Source: Verrucomicrobiia bacterium (GTDB taxonomy: Bacteria > Omnitrophota > Omnitrophia > Omnitrophales > Aquincolibacteriaceae). Taken from it: 57,886 nucleotides of DNA. This document shows positions 1 to 15,000 of the stretch, piece after piece; the stretch's first letter is position 1, and every line of letters begins with the position of its first letter. The notes under the pieces are model-generated. The model saw only the letters and a list, made by a program, of their open reading frames with translations. It ran no database searches and was not told the DNA's origin. The DNA lies in contig DATJFP010000099.1 of NCBI GenBank assembly GCA_035495615.1, positions 1 through 57,886 of the forward strand. The letters run 5' to 3'. A program made the translations under genes and the position numbers.

Positions 1-1
1 C

Positions 2-3000
2 CGGCCCGCGGTCGCCAGGATCAACACGACCGAAGACGAAGCCGCCTTTTATTACGGGCTTCCCGAAGAATTCGTCTACCGGGTGGATGCGGCCGAAGAC
101 TTCAAAGAGCAGGGGCCCCGCGGAGAAATGCGGGCCGCGGCGGAGGAAATCCCGGCGCCGGCGTCGCACCGTTCGAGCGGCATCGACTTCACCCGGACCC
201 AGCCCGTTTCCGCGACGGGGAAGAACAACGCGTTTTTCGGGGAAGAAGCCCGTTCCTCGCAGAAATCATCCGACCAGATCGAACGCGAGCTCGACGAAAT
301 GGTGGGTGCGTCTCACGAAAGAATGGGCCGCGAATACGGCTTCCTTGCGCGGGACAAGTCGCCGGAGATCACGAGGGTTTACGAATCCTTCGACCGGCTC
401 GTGGCCGGCTACAACAGACTGGCGCAAATGCAGGGCCTGCCGCTTTACCGCGGAAAGCTCTTCATCGTGGATTCCGAAGACGTGAACGCGTTCGTCTACG
501 CCGGCCATGACGACGTGTATTTCCACATGGGCATGCTGCGGGCCATGGAACGCTACACGCAGCTTCCCGGTGTTACCGCGAAAATGACCGAAGAGCTGGT
601 GGCCAGCGTGCTCGCGCACGAACTCAGCCACGTCATGCAGCTCAGTTCCTACGAAGGGCTCAGTGTCGCCAAAGGACGCGGCCGGGAGGAATCGGCGATG
701 TTCGCGCTGAAGCGCAATGCGGAGTACGACGCGGACCGCAACGCGATCACGGTCATGACGCTCGCGGGGTATTCGCCCCGCGAAATGGTGACAGCCCTCG
801 AATTTCTCGCGCGCATCACCCCCGAGAGCACGGCCGAGCATTCCCTGTCCGATCATCCGCACCCGAAGCTCCGGCTGCGCGAATTGCAGCGCCACATCCA
901 GGATGCGCGGCTTGTCACCGCGACCTGGGGGCTTGCGCTTCATCCCTTCGAGCGGCCGGGCGCTTTTACGGATTTGAAAACCGGGCACCTGGCGCCGTCC
1001 CTGCCGAACACCGCGGCGCAGCTCGACGAGGCCGCCGGCCGCGTGTCGTCGGCGCGTGAGCTCACGGAAGTCGGCCGCGTCGCGGACGAAAAGGCAAGGC
1101 TCGGGCGCGTGCGCAAAATCGCGGACACGCCTTCGGGCCGCGACCTCTTTTCTTTCTTCGTGTTCGCCGGCAACATGATGAACGCGGCCAACGATCTCGC
1201 CATGCGGCTTGCGTACAACGAAAACCGGGAAAGCGCGCCCGCCATCAAGATGGACCCGATCGGCGCGCACATCCTCGAAGACCTCAAGCCCGAAGACCTC
1301 GCGCTTCTCACCAAAGACAGCGGCGATCTGACCAGTAAGGAAAAAGACAAAATCGCGGAGCTTTGGAAAATGACGGCGGCGGGCGCCGCACGCGTCCTGG
1401 GGGTCATGAAAACGCAGCTGCTTTCCGGCGAGACGACGTCTCAGATGACGGCGGAACGGCGCGAGGCCGCCATTAAGGCCCTGACGCTCATGGCGGACCA
1501 CTTCAAACGGGCGACGTCCGTGTTCGCCAATCATGTTTGGGATACGGCCGCGGAACCGCCGACGCAGGCCCAGATCACCGACATGTTCCTGGACGGCCGC
1601 AGCGCCGAAGCCATCCAACTTCTGACGCGGGTTCCGGTGGCCGTTTACGCGACGGTGGGGCGCACGACGCTGGATGAAGCCGCGAGCGTGAGCCGGAGCG
1701 GCGTGACCGTGAGCGGCCAGCTCGAGCGCGGGGATTCCGCGTTTTACCGGCAGAATGTAAGCCTGGATTCGACGGCCACGCCGGCCGACCGCCAGCGCGC
1801 GCTGGATGCGGCGCGCTACGCGTGGATGGCGGAAGTCATGACGAGCGTGGTCGGCAAGGTTCACGCCGGAATTTTCCGCGAGAAATGGGCCGACAAGCTC
1901 GAATCGCTGCTGCCGGAGCTGCCTGCGCCGCTTACCACCGGAGAAACGGCCCGCGACGGAGAAACGCTGACCCAGGCCCGCGCCGTGACCCGCGGCTTTT
2001 TCATCAACAACAAAGTCAGCCGCGGCAAGGATGCGGATTTATTTTTCGCCTACGCGGGGCCGGTCCTGCTGCCCGAAGCTTCGCAGATCCGTTCTCCGAT
2101 CTACCAGGCTGAAAAAGGACTCCGCGATCCGACGCTGGTGCTGGGGCGCCGGGAAGGCCTGGAGCGCCAGGACCCTTACTTCGAGATGATCAACAACGCC
2201 GACGTTCCCGGCGAAATTCTGATCCGGGAATGGGAAGAGCGGGGAAGCGCCGCGGGCTTTGATCTGGCCGAACTCTTCCGGCGGCACCTGGCTCCGTACA
2301 GCCGCTCCTTCCGCAAAAAAATCATTTCGGAAATGATGTATTCGATGACGCAGTCCGTCCGTTACGACCAGCGCCGCGCCGGAATCCTTTTCGACATCTT
2401 CCTGGAAAACGTGGGTTCCGCGGATGCCTACGCGCTGATGAGCGAATACCTGTCTGTCGTGGAGCCTTCCGAGTTCAAGAGCACGCGCGTCTCGAAATCC
2501 AAGGAGGCGTCGCTGGAGTGGCTTCGCGAGATCGCGGATACTATCAAGAACAAGCTGCTGCCCATGCGCGCGCCCGGCGGCAACATGATCAGCGCCACGC
2601 TGGCCGAGCATTATCTCACGGCCGTGACGGCCATCCTCGAGCTCGAAGGGCGCACGCCGGAATCCCTCACGCCGGACGAGGCCTTCGGCATCATCGAGCC
2701 CCTGTCCCGGCACGTGCTGCTTTCCATGGAGGTCACCAAGCCGCAGACGGGCATGCGGGACCCGTACGCCAAGGAAGAGCACGATCCCCGCCTCGGCCTT
2801 TATTCGCGCGAGTGGACCGCGCCCAATGACGTGATGCCGGCCAAAATCGATACGGCCAACATCGACGAAATGCCGGTGGCGTTTTTCAAAGGGCCTTCTT
2901 CGGTTTTCGCGCAGCGGCTTTTTTCGCAGACGCTGAAGCTGGACCGGAAGAAGCTGCAGCAGATCGCGCGGAACCAGACCGATCTCCTGGAAAACGCTTC

Positions 3001-6000
3001 GAACTCCCCGGTGCGCAAGGTCGGAAGATTTGCCGTGCCCCGGATCGGCGAGGCCGCCGGTTTCCTCACGCTGCTGAATGGAACCATCGCCGCGAAAATC
3101 GCGGCGGAATTGCTTTCGCTTCCCGCCGCGAATTTCCAGAGCGGGCTCCGGTTCACGGCGGAAAAACAGCCCATGGCGACGCAGCGGGTCAATGCCGAGG
3201 TCAAAAAACTCACGTTCGAGGAGTTCGCGGCGGACATCCAGCGCAGCGCGGCGGGACGCGAGGACGCGTTTTATCCGGCTTTTTACCGCGCCTTGTCGGA
3301 AGGATTCGTCAAAGTCAACACGCTGCTGGGCGACGAACGGGAAGGCAGCAACCTGTTTTTCTGGCGCCTGGCGGCCGGCCGTCCGGACGATTTCCCGCTT
3401 TACCGGGACATGATGGACAGCCCGCCCAACGTCAATACCAATCCGGACCTGCGCAAGGCGCGCCCCAATCCGGAATCGTACCTGCGCGCGGCCTCGCGCT
3501 TTTTACCGTTCCGCGGCTCCAAAGACCGCCTCTTTAAAGCTTATCTCCGGGCGCATGCCGGGGACCGGCAGACGCTGCTGCGCGCAGACCGCCATCCCGA
3601 CCCTGCGGCCATGGTGGGGCAGCTTGCGGAAACTCTCGACAGCGCCACGCTCTTCCGCGACGGCTTCCTCGACCTGTGGGAGCGCCAGCTGTTTCCGGAG
3701 ATGCATGCCAATTCGTCCATCACCTCCTCGCGCCTGGCCGACCTGCCGAACGATTTCAGCGACGAAAAGGCCGACGACTTCATGTCGGACAGCATCGTGG
3801 AAGTGCCTTTGGAATGGGCGAACCTGGCCAAGACCGATTTCCGGAAATTCGACAGGGCGCGCGGGCAGAAGCTCCTGGAGTTTTATGCCGCGGCCATCCC
3901 GCTGATCATGGACCCGCAGCGCCAGGCGCGCTTCGGCGCGACGGCCATGAAAATCTGGAAGGCGCTGAATCCGGACGCGGGATTCCAGGAAGAAGCGGGC
4001 GCCATCCAGCGTTTCCTGCCTCAGCCTTCGCAATTCCGGGACGAGGCGCTGGACGCGCTTTTCAACCATCACGACATTCCGAGCGTCAGTGTGCCGCACT
4101 CCGCCATCGTGCAGGCGCAGCGGCTGTACTCGTATTACCACAAGCTCGAATACGATGCGGAGCTGACGAATGCGGACGCCCTGTACCAGGCGCTGCAGAG
4201 CCTGCTGAGCCCGTCTAGCCGCCAGGATCGCAAGGACCTTTTTCTGTGGATGCTCTCCAGTAAATCTCCGGTGCCTTCCGTGGTGACGGGCGCGCGCGAA
4301 AAGTACAACGTTGTCTTCGACGATCTGCCCGAGCACCGGCGGTACGCACCGAAATCGGTGCAGCGGGAAATGGTGCTGAACATGTTGACCGGCGAGAATG
4401 GACTTCTGCGGCCGCGCTCGCAGCAGGACGTGGAAACACGGCGCGAATTCCTGGGCTCGCTGTTCGACCATTTCTTCCCCGTGTCGGAAAACCGCCCGCA
4501 CAAGTCCGGGATTTCCAACGAGGTGCTCGCGCTCGTGCGGCGCATGTTCATCCTTTCCATGGAAGCGCATGACGAAGGCCGCGGCGCCGCGATCATCCAG
4601 GACCTGATGGAAATGGAAAACCGCCTCGAATTCATGCCTTTTGGGGAAAGGCTGGCCGTCCTGCTCGGGACGCTCGGGCCGGTCGGCATCAAGATCGGGC
4701 AAATTCTCTCCGAAAACGAACGGCTTGTCCCGAACGCGCGGCTTCGCGAACAGCTCGGCCATTTGCGCGGCAATGCTCAGGAGCTGAGCAAAGTCGCGGT
4801 CCTGGAAGCGCTGCTTGCCGCGGGCCTGAGCCTCGACCGCATCCGCCTCGGCCGCCGGCTGGGCTCGGCGTCCATGAAACAGGTGCATGCGGGGCAATAC
4901 CTGGACGACAACGGCGTCTGGCAGGACGTGGTGTTCAAAGTGCTGCGGCCCGCGCTCACACGCACGGTGGAAAGCGACCTGAACGTCGTGGCCGCGGTGC
5001 TCGCGGACGCCGAAGTGCTGGCCGGCATCCGGACGCTGATGCCGGAATTTTCTCCGGACGCGATCGTCGCCAAAATCCGCCTCATGATCGAACAGGAAAA
5101 GAACCTGGTGCTCGAAGCGGAAAATACGGACAAGCTGGACCGCGCCGTTCGTTCCTATGCCGGGCCGTCGCGTCTCGGGGCTTTTGTGCCGGGAATCCTC
5201 GTCCATACCGAAAGCGTGATCGTCGAACAGCGGGTCCAGGGCCTCGAGATGAGCGCCTGGCCGAGCGGAGGATTCTTCGAATCCTGGCGCGTGGGACGCG
5301 AGCTGGGCCAGCGCGGCATCGCGCGGGACGCGGCACGCCAAATTCAGAAATTGACGCGCGGGGCCATCGTGAAAGAACTTCGCCGTCGCTTCCTGGACCA
5401 GGTTTTCGTGCAGGGCGTTTTTCACGCGGACCCGCACGCGGGCAACATCATGGTCAGCGCGCAGGGGCTTGCGTTTATCGATACCGGATTAATCGGAACG
5501 CTGAATCCGGCCCAGCGTGAAGGCGCGAAAGAACTGACCAAGGGCATTCTCCTGCAGGACGAAGACCGCACGCTTGCGGCCGTGCGGGCCATTCTCGCGG
5601 CCGAAGGCGCGGCCATGTCCGATCCGGACCGCACGCGCGAGGCCGTGCGCCGCGCGTTCAAAACCCATGGCCGCGATCTCGCGGGCCTCTTGAACAGCCT
5701 TGCCGCGATCCTTGCGCGCGAGGGAGGCGACGCAGGCAAAACCGTCGCGGCCTTCCTCAAAGCGTTCACGCAGGGCCTTTGGTTCATGCCGATTTCTCTC
5801 GGGACGCTGCGAGACATTGCCGCGGCCACGGGCATGACTTCCGGCGAATTTTACCGGGCGGCATGGTCGACAGGAGTGTCCAATGCCGTCGCGTTTCCCG
5901 GCCGCGTGCTTTCGGAAGCCGGGAAAGGCCTGGTCAACGGGTGGCGGGCCGTGCAGGAAAAGGCCGCCGAGATGTTCCAGCAAAGGCGCGGCCTCACGCT

Positions 6001-9000
6001 GATGCGGCGGACGCAAAGCGGGCTGCGCGGCGTGCTGGGAGTTTTCAGAAAGTCCGCCGAAGAGCCGGCGCCGCAGCTGCTGAAGAACAACATTACGCCC
6101 CAGGCGAAACTCTTGCCGGTGCCGGCGGCGGGGCAGACTGTTTTCAAGCCCGCGGCATCGCTCAAAATCCAATATTCCAAGGTCACCCTCGGAGAAGTCG
6201 CCGAGGATTTTCCAATTCCTGAGGGCGTGCGCGTGGACCAGCTGCACGATGCCCTGGGTTTGTTTTCGAAATATTATGCGGCGGTTTCTTCCCTGGACGA
6301 GAACAGGGAAGGGGCATGGACCGTGCCGTATCCCAGCGAGAATGAGTACAACATGCTGCGTTCTGTCCTTCTCGCGCAGGGCGCGGCGCTCGGCAAGCCG
6401 CCTTCCAGCGTCTCCCAGAAACGGTACATGAGCCGGGACATCGTGGCGCGCACCCTGACCGCGAGGCAGCTGGAAAAACTCGGAGGCGCGGAGAACTTGA
6501 TCCTGGCCGGCTTATTTCGTTTTACCGCGCCCCAGGCCGCGGAAGCCGCGGACCGGCTTACGGACCTCTACCTGAAAGGGCTGGAGTTCGAAGACGCGCT
6601 GAACCCGCTCGATTCGCCGGAGGGCACGCCGCCTGAGCCGCGCGCCAGCGCGCTCGAAAACAATTTTACCGTGACGCCGAAGGCTAAACCCAGGGACTGG
6701 GCCGACGATGACCGCAAAATCGCGCTTCCCACACGGCCGGCGCAAAACGTCCGGTGGATCCAGCAGAAAGAAGAAGGCGAGGTTCCCGAATTCGCGCTGA
6801 CGCCGAGCCTTCGCGGCCAGCTCGCGCAGTATGCCGACATGCTGGACCTGCGGCAGCCGGGAACCGCCGTCAACCTGTTCGACCCGGGCACAGGACAGCC
6901 GCAATCGGGCATCGTGGCCATCCGCGAAAAGTACAGCCGCGACGAAAACGCGCTCACGATCCGCATCGAAGTCCACCACGAAAGCGGGCAGTCAGTCGTG
7001 ATGCGTTTCACCGACAAGGGCTATGCCGAATTCATCAAGCAGAACAGCCGCTCGAGGCCCGCGGCTTTCGAGGTCACGCGCTATGCCGCGGCCTCGGCGC
7101 GCGCCGAACTGCGGCAGGATGAAGGGCTGTCCGTCCTCACGGACGAAGAAGCAAACCAGAAAGCTCAGCCGCGCCCGCTGGACGCGTCCGAGCTGTCCGT
7201 GCGCGATCAGATTCTTGCCATCAGCCGATATTGGGCAGAAAAACTGGGCGTGTCGCTTTTCAGGCAGACCGACTACGACAAGGTCATCAACCGGGACACG
7301 CAAAAATTGAGCCGCGTGGCCCTGGCCGGGAACAAAGTGCTGGGATTTATTCTCGTGACGCCGCTCAAAGATGGGCCTTCGATCCATTGGGATGCGTCGG
7401 TGAGCGCGAGGCCCTTCGGAGGAACGGCGGTTTACGGATGGAATTTCATGAAACATCCGGCCAATGCCAACGCCCGTTTTGGAAGAGACATGTTCCACGA
7501 GCTTGCGAAAAATATCCTGGCCGACAACGCGGTCCTGGACAAGCGTTTCGTGGGAGACGTGGAAGACATCCCGTCCAACCAGCCGCTCCTGGCTTATTAT
7601 CGAAGGCTCGGTCTTGAGCGCGTGGGGGAAATCGAAGAGGGCGGACGGCGGTTCATCCGCGTGGCCGTGGATGCGGACACGCTGCTTCGCAATACCGCGC
7701 CCGTGCGCGCGGAACTCCGGTCGGATTCGGCCGTGCCCGCTCAGGCGCCGGACGTGTCGCAGCGCCTCCCCGAGGCCTTGCGCGGCGTGCCGCTGGCCTT
7801 GGATCAGGGCTTCTGGAGCAACTTCCGCGGCGAATCGTGGCTGGCGCAGCTCTTCGAAGGGGATTTGTCATGGATGAAAAGCCCGGGCATCCAGAGGTTC
7901 CTCGGCGATCCTGCGCGCGCGACTTACGCGCTGCTGGACGACGGCGAGCGGGATGTTTTCCGGCAGCATGCGGGCGAACTTTATGAACGCATGCAGCGGC
8001 TCACGCTCGAGCATTTCGATAACGCCATGGGCTCCGGCGATGAAAATCTTTTTCTTATGCTTCTGGCCACGGGACGCGACACCTTTTTCCTGGAGAACGA
8101 ACAGCGGGCCGAAGATCTGGACCGCGCCGCCGCGGCTGTAGGACGCGCCTTCCAGGCGGTGCAGGCGCGCCACCCGGGATCGGTCCTTGTCGGCATCGGC
8201 GCTTATCCGGCCTGGATCTTGAAGACGCTCGAACTGACCGAGCCGTCGCTCGGCTATGGGATCCGGGAGCTCGCGTTTTCCGGCGACGACGTCCCGTCGC
8301 CGGAAGCTTTGGAACAATACGCCTCTTACCTGGACAACGAAGTCCGGCTCGACCTCGAAGCGATCGTGAAGTCGAATGCGAAGATCGTGCTGGCCGACAC
8401 GGTTCTCCAGGGCCGCGCGGCCAAAGTCATCATCAAAGACGTCTTTGCCAAGATTCTCGCTCGCCGTTCCGGAATGTCCGAGGCCGAGGCGCTGGCCGCA
8501 CTCAACGGTAAGATCGAGCTGATCAACATCAGCGACGACAGTTTCACGCGACCCGAAGCGCTTCAGTATCTGGAAAGAGAAGGCATCCGCATTCCGTCCA
8601 CCGTGGTCAATGTCGGGCGCCAGCTGCAGACTTATCTGGACCACAATCCATTTGCCGACCGCCTTGTCCCGTATTACGCCGCCGGCCAATGGCTGAAGCC
8701 TCCGGCGAAAGGCGTTTCGATCATGGGATCGGTCATGCAATTTCTCCTGATGGACGTCCTGATCGAAAGAGGACGCGCGGAACTGCGCTCGCAGCAGGCC
8801 TCCACGCCCGCGCCCGGCGCCTATTCCAAAGAGTGGTACGCCGCCCAGGGCATTGACTTCCATTCGATCGTGACCTCGCGCGCCAGCGGAAATTATCAGG
8901 ACCGCCACGGCACGAGGGAAATCAAGGTGGAAGGCATTCCGCACGGCAAAGGCCGCCTGCTGTTCGTGGCCGACGGCTTCGGCGGCAGCGAAAAAGTTTC

Positions 9001-12000
9001 CGAATGGGTCCGCGACCGTCTCATGAATACCGATATTTTCGAGGAAATGCTGAAGCGCAATCATGGAGATCTGCAGAGGGCGCTCCTGGAACTGATTCTG
9101 AATCTGGGGCAGGAAGCCGCCGATGTCGTGGCGCAGCTGGGCATTCCTGACGGAGACAAGGCCCCGGGGTCCACGCTTTCGATCCTCTACCTGCCTTCGG
9201 ATGAAGCCGCGGCCTATACCGCGGTGCTGGGGGATTCGCCGATCGTGATTCTCGACCAGAACCGCGACCGCATTTTCAGTTCCGTGAAGCAGTCGATGCG
9301 GAACGTGCTGACTCACTTCCTGGGCGGCAGCTCGGCCTCGAACCCCAAGCATCATTCGGCCGCCATCGACCGCATCGACATTCCGGACGCGGCCTCTTTC
9401 TTCCTGCTGGCAAGCGACGGTATTTATAACCGGGACGAGACATCCTACACCGTCAATCCCGGCACGCCGTCCGAAGCGTCTTATCATGACCTGCTGCAGG
9501 CCTCGGGCATGCATTTCGAGACCCAGGATGCTTCCCAGGTTTCCGCGCAGGCCGTGGCCGAGTTCGCGCGCAATACCATCGGAAGCATCGACGATATCTC
9601 CGTGCTGATCCACGAAGCGAAATTGCCGGAAGGCCTTGCGCCGCAGGCCCCGGTGCCGGGCGCTCCGACCGCCCGCGAGATTTTCCTGAAATTCGAGGCC
9701 CTTAAAAACGAAGCCATGAGCAAGAAGATTTCAAACCTCAAAGCCGAGGCCGAAGAATTGCGGCGCCTCGCCGGCCAGATCCGGGCGCTTGGAGATGAGA
9801 CCCGGTATAAGGATGCGGCGCGTCTGGTGGAAGTCCGCGCGGCGCTTTTCGAGGCCGGAGAAAAGGACGATCCCGAGGCGGAGGTCCAGGCGCTCTTCCG
9901 CGAAGCCCAGATGCTCGGTTCTCCTCTAAGTTTCCTAGAAGAATTCGAAAAAGTCCAGGCGAGCGTTGTCGGCCAGGGAAAGGCCGCAAAAATCGTGAAA
10001 GGAATTGAGGACAAAAACGCGGCCATCACCGCGGACACGACCCTCGCGCAGCTCGTCGAGCAGACGGCGGGCTGGATCGTGACGGGAAGTGTCAGCTTCA
10101 GCAAGGACCAGCTGGTGCGTCTCCATCAGATCTGGGAGGAGGCTTTCCGGCCCCGGATCAATCTTCCGGAAATGACGCGCCAGCCCGTGGGCGCGGCCGA
10201 GGCCGGATACCTTGTCGCGGGGCAGGTCCTGGAAGATGCAGACGGAAACATTTACGTGGTCCGTTCCGTTGTCCCTCGGGCTGACAACACAAAAGCCTAT
10301 GTCCTCCAAGATTCCCCGATATCAACGAAGAACATCAGCGAGGCCATCGCGGCGACGCAGGGATTTACCGTCATTGTTCCTCCCGGCCAGAAAGTCGACT
10401 TGACCGAGTTCGGCAAGCTCGCGCGTGATCTTCTCGGCGGAAAGCAAGCGGAGTCCCAGCGCAATGAGACTTTGGCCGAAGCTCTGGCCCGCGTACAGGC
10501 CCGGGACTACTCCGATTTCAAGCTCGGAAAAGGGGCATCGATGGCAAGTGAAACCCAGATCCTGGATCAGTTCGTCGGGCTGATGCAAAAGGCGGGGGAA
10601 GTCTTCGTTCAGGGGGACGACGCGAAGTCCGCGGCAGAATTCGAGAAAGTCCTGAGTTTCTTTGAATTCGCCGTCCACCTGTCGGGCATCGAAAATGCCG
10701 TCATTCTCGGCAAGCTCCTTACCGCAGTCAAAAAGGTGCCGCCCGCGGAAAAATTCAAGGGGACGTGGAGCCAGCGCCTTTTTGCCGCCATTGCCAACGG
10801 CCGTGAGGGGGAGCCGGTCGACTCGCGCGTCGAAAGCTGGCACGAATATCTGGATACCTCCAAGGTCAGGATCATGTTCGAAGGCGCAACCTTTAAAGCC
10901 AAGCCCGAGCTCCGGACTTCGAGTCCTGAAGGACAGAAGCAAGCTCGTGCCGAGCTCAGGGCGGAAGAGCCGCACCGGGAAGTGGAAGTGGAGCTCGATT
11001 CGGCGGCCTTTATCCAAGAGATGCGCGCGGCCTGGCGCGCGGAAGCGGTCCCTGTGGCGGAGCGTAAACGGCTGACCAGCCTGGCCGAAAGGCTGCGCAT
11101 CACGGTGAGCGTGCCGCAGAGCCAGACCCAGAATCCCACGCCGGAAGACCTGAAGAAAATGCCCGCGTACATCATCCTGCGGGATCTTTTCAGCCCCATC
11201 CTGCCGGAACAACGCGAGGAGGGGAAACCGGTTTCGCGCCTGCTGAACCTGTTGTCCAATGCGCGGAACGAGCCCGGCCTGCCCGAACCGCAGTCGCTGC
11301 ATTACCGCGTGCGCGAATTCGGGATGGAATATCTCGGCGAGGGCATGCACCGCGTCGTGGACCAGATCGCAGTCACGGAAACCAACGGAAAAACAACGGC
11401 CTTTACCGCCAGCTATTATCACGAGGTGAACGGCGACGAAGTCCAGCGCGCGGAAAGCGAACAGGACGACCTCAAGCTGATCTTCAACGAGCCGGCGCTG
11501 CAGGGTCTGCGCCCCCACTTCCAGAGGCCGCTGGGCGTTTCGCTCATCATGGGTGAAGAGGAAAACCGCCTGGTCGCCTACAAGCTTTACAAAGAAGGCC
11601 GCGCTTACGTGGATCTCTTCGGCCAGTATTTGAGCCCGGCGCAATTCGGCGAAGCGGAAAATGCCGAGGCGCGGCTGCTGCGCGATCTTTTCAGGCAGCT
11701 TGGGACGCTGGCCGCTCGGGTTGCCGTGGATTCCCAGGGCGGCTATCTGCCGGACAACCATCTGGGCAACACGGTCGCGAAGGTGAGCGATTTCAAGGCT
11801 TCGGGTGTCGCGGTCGTCGACTTCGAAGGCGGGCTGATACGCACGAAAAAATTGGCCCAGCGCGCGGATCTGGTCCTGGAGCCGGTGCTGTCGCTGCGGC
11901 GCCGCATGATCATGGCCAAAGCACCCGAATCAGACCGGCAAAAAACGCAGCCGCTCGCGGTCGCTTATATCACCGCGTTCCTGGCGTCGTTCTATGAGGT

Positions 12001-15000
12001 GAAAGCCGCGGACGTGCAGCCGCTCGTCGAGTCGGCCTATGCCGCCGCGCGCGTGGCTCAAGCCGAAAGCTCCCAGGATTTCGACAAGGCCCTGAAACAG
12101 GCCTTCAACACCGTGGACGTCAGGCTTGCCGGGACCCAGCGGCTCAATCAACTGACAGGCCAAAAATCCGAATTGCGCGCGGAGCCTCCCAAGGATACGG
12201 GCGTATTCGTAGGCAAAAGCAGGCTCCGCTATGCTCCGGACCGCGCCGCAAAAAACAGCGAGATTCAAACCCCGCAGGAAATCGAGGACGCGCTGCAGGC
12301 TTTGCAGGACAGTCTGATCGATCAGGAATACCCGCGGGATTCCGACCTCTCGCGCAACCGGGAGATCCGCGATTACCTGAACCGCCATCAGGGAGGCGTG
12401 GCTGAAGTAGCCATTTTCCTCGCGGATATCTACGGCCTTGATGCCGAGGAGACTCAGCTGCTCGGTGTGGCCGCGCTCTTTCACGACATCGGCAAAGTCT
12501 TCATGCCTTACAGCACCGTGTTCAGCGAACGGCCGTTCAACACGCTGACGGAAAAAGAAAAAGTCAACCTGGCCGGGGAAATGAGCAATCACGTTCTCGA
12601 AGGCGTGCTGATGCTCAACGAGTTCCGCGCGACTCTCGCGAATAAGATCGGACAGGACCGGATGGCGCAAATCATCGACGCCGTGAACGACCACCACGAA
12701 AACTGGAACGGCACCGGCTATTTCGAACGTTCCGGCGAGAAAGGCGAGATCAGCCGCTGGGGATCGCTGCTCAGGATCGCGGATACCGTCCAGGCCATGC
12801 GCGAGGAGCGCCTGTACCAGACCGAGCAGGACCGCAGCGCCAACCAATATGGGGACGGCCGGTATTATCCGGAATTCATTTTCAAAGTGCTGCTGGGGCC
12901 CGCCTACGAAAGGCCGCGTGTCGAGGCGTTTCTCCGGAAAATCGCGCGCGGCGACGACGCGGCCCGCCAGCTTGCCTACGCCCTGCATTTCGAAGGAAAA
13001 GAAATCGACCGCTTCATCAAGGCCGCCGCGGCCGCCCTGAACCCCGCCCCTAAGTCCGAATTGCGGCAGGTGGAAGCGGAATCTCCCGCGGGTAAAGTCA
13101 TGCTTACGCTCGACAACGGCGGCATTCTCGAAAATATCCACCAATTGGGAGTGCAGTACAACGTCGCCGTGGCGTTCGCGGGCGGCACGGCGCGCCGCAT
13201 GCTGCTCGGCAAAGATCCCCTGACGCGCCATTCGGATGTCGACCTCATGATCATGCCGTCTCCCGGCGATCCTCACGAAGTGGACGACCGTATCAAGCTT
13301 TTTCAAAAGGCGTTGTCCGAAAAGTATCCGGACTTGAGTTTCGATATCCTGAATTTTACGAAGGAGCAAAGGTTTTCGCCGCCGTTCAATCGTTTCGTGC
13401 AGGAAAGACCCGCGACGCTCGACCGGTTTTATGCGGTCAAAGGGACCCGCGGCTGGTCCGCCGGCGATGAAGCTCGCGGCGCCTACTTTTCCGACCTCCG
13501 GGAGGGCCGGCTTCGCTTTGTCGGCGCCACCCCCCGCAACCACTTGAATAATGACACGCTGCTGCGGTTCATGCGCCTCGCGGCGGAATATCCCGAGATG
13601 AAGATTGATCCGGATTCGTGGCAGGAAGTGCTGCAATTTGTCGCGGAAACGCATCCGGACAACAAATTTCAGAAGCTGTCTGCATCTCTGGACCAGTTCT
13701 TCGGGCGTCTTGACATGGACTTTGTTTCACGCAAAGGCTCTCCGGAATTCAAGACGCTCGTCAAAATCTTCAAGCACGCGCGTTCCCCGCAGGATGCCCT
13801 GGATGTTCTCAAGCGGGCGGGAACGCCGGAAAGAAATCTTGCCACCATTTTCGGCCAGTACGTGGACTTGGAGGCTCTGGCCGCCCTGTACCAGAAGGGG
13901 ATGCCGGACCCGGAGCCGGCGGCCTTCGACCGGATTTTCAAAGGAGATTTCCTGCAGCATCCCTACGCGCGGCCGGGAATAACGTCCAAGGAGTTTGCCG
14001 TCTTCAAGAGCGGCGACTTGTTTTCGGGCAAGACAGACGAGAAGTCGCTCCGCGTGAGGCAGGCCCTCGCCGTTTTCCTGGAAAGGGAAACGGGCGCCTG
14101 GCTGAAGAAGAGCGACGACCTCCGCGCGGATGAAAGGGCTTTTTACCGGTTTGAATTGACTCTGATCATCAGCGGCCTTCGGGATATGTGGTCAGGGCGC
14201 GAAACCCGGTGGCTGCTCAATCTGAAGCCGTATGTTTCCGAGGCCTTCTACCGGCATCTTGAAACTCACACCGGCCAGATCGCGGAAGCCATCGACAAGG
14301 AAGTTTATGAAAATCTTCTTGATTATTACATGCGCTCGGGATGGGAAGGCGCGGCGGCGCAGCCGGGACAGCGGCAGGAATTGCGCGCGGGCACGCAGGA
14401 TTCGCGGCCGCAAAACCTCAAGCAGGCGCAGGCGCTTTTCACCGAGGCCGAGGGAATCGATTTGATGTCGGAGGAAGCCGGGGGACGCGTCGGGCGGCTG
14501 AAGGAGATCGTCGCGGAAATGAAGAAGCTCGCGCAGTCGGGCCGGATTCTTGAAATGGGCCGCATCCTCGAAATCCGCGTGGAAGCTTATGACGCGATCG
14601 CGGCCCTCGATCTCAACAAGATCGCACGCCTCTATGGAGAAGCCATTCAGCTAGGCGCCAAACAAAGAGTCCTGGATGAGATTTCCTATCAAAACCGGCG
14701 GGCTCTGGCCGGCATCAATAAGAAAGAAAGGGCCGAGGAGGCGGCCCAGCCCGCGGTCAAAGCCAAGCCCGCGATCGAAGATCCCGCCGTTTTCCTCGAG
14801 GAATGGAATGGCATCCGGGGGCATGCCGCCGAACCCGCGGTGAGTCTTGCGGACCTGGTCGCGGAAATGGACGCCTGGCAGAAAAAAGTGCTCCAGCATC
14901 CTCATTTCAAGGACGGCGAAGTGCGCGGCCGCATCGAGACAGAATGGCAGGAAGCGCTGGCCGCCAAAATCAGCCAGCCCGGTTACACGCGTCAGCCGGT

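Noticed and set aside
266-1864. Long antisense frames inside the giant gene (also 3503-5437, 7868-9613, 11930-13654, minus strand)
   Set aside because: They lie opposite a continuous frame with recognisable domains, show Arg/His-rich composition typical of G+C-rich antisense reading, and have no motifs.
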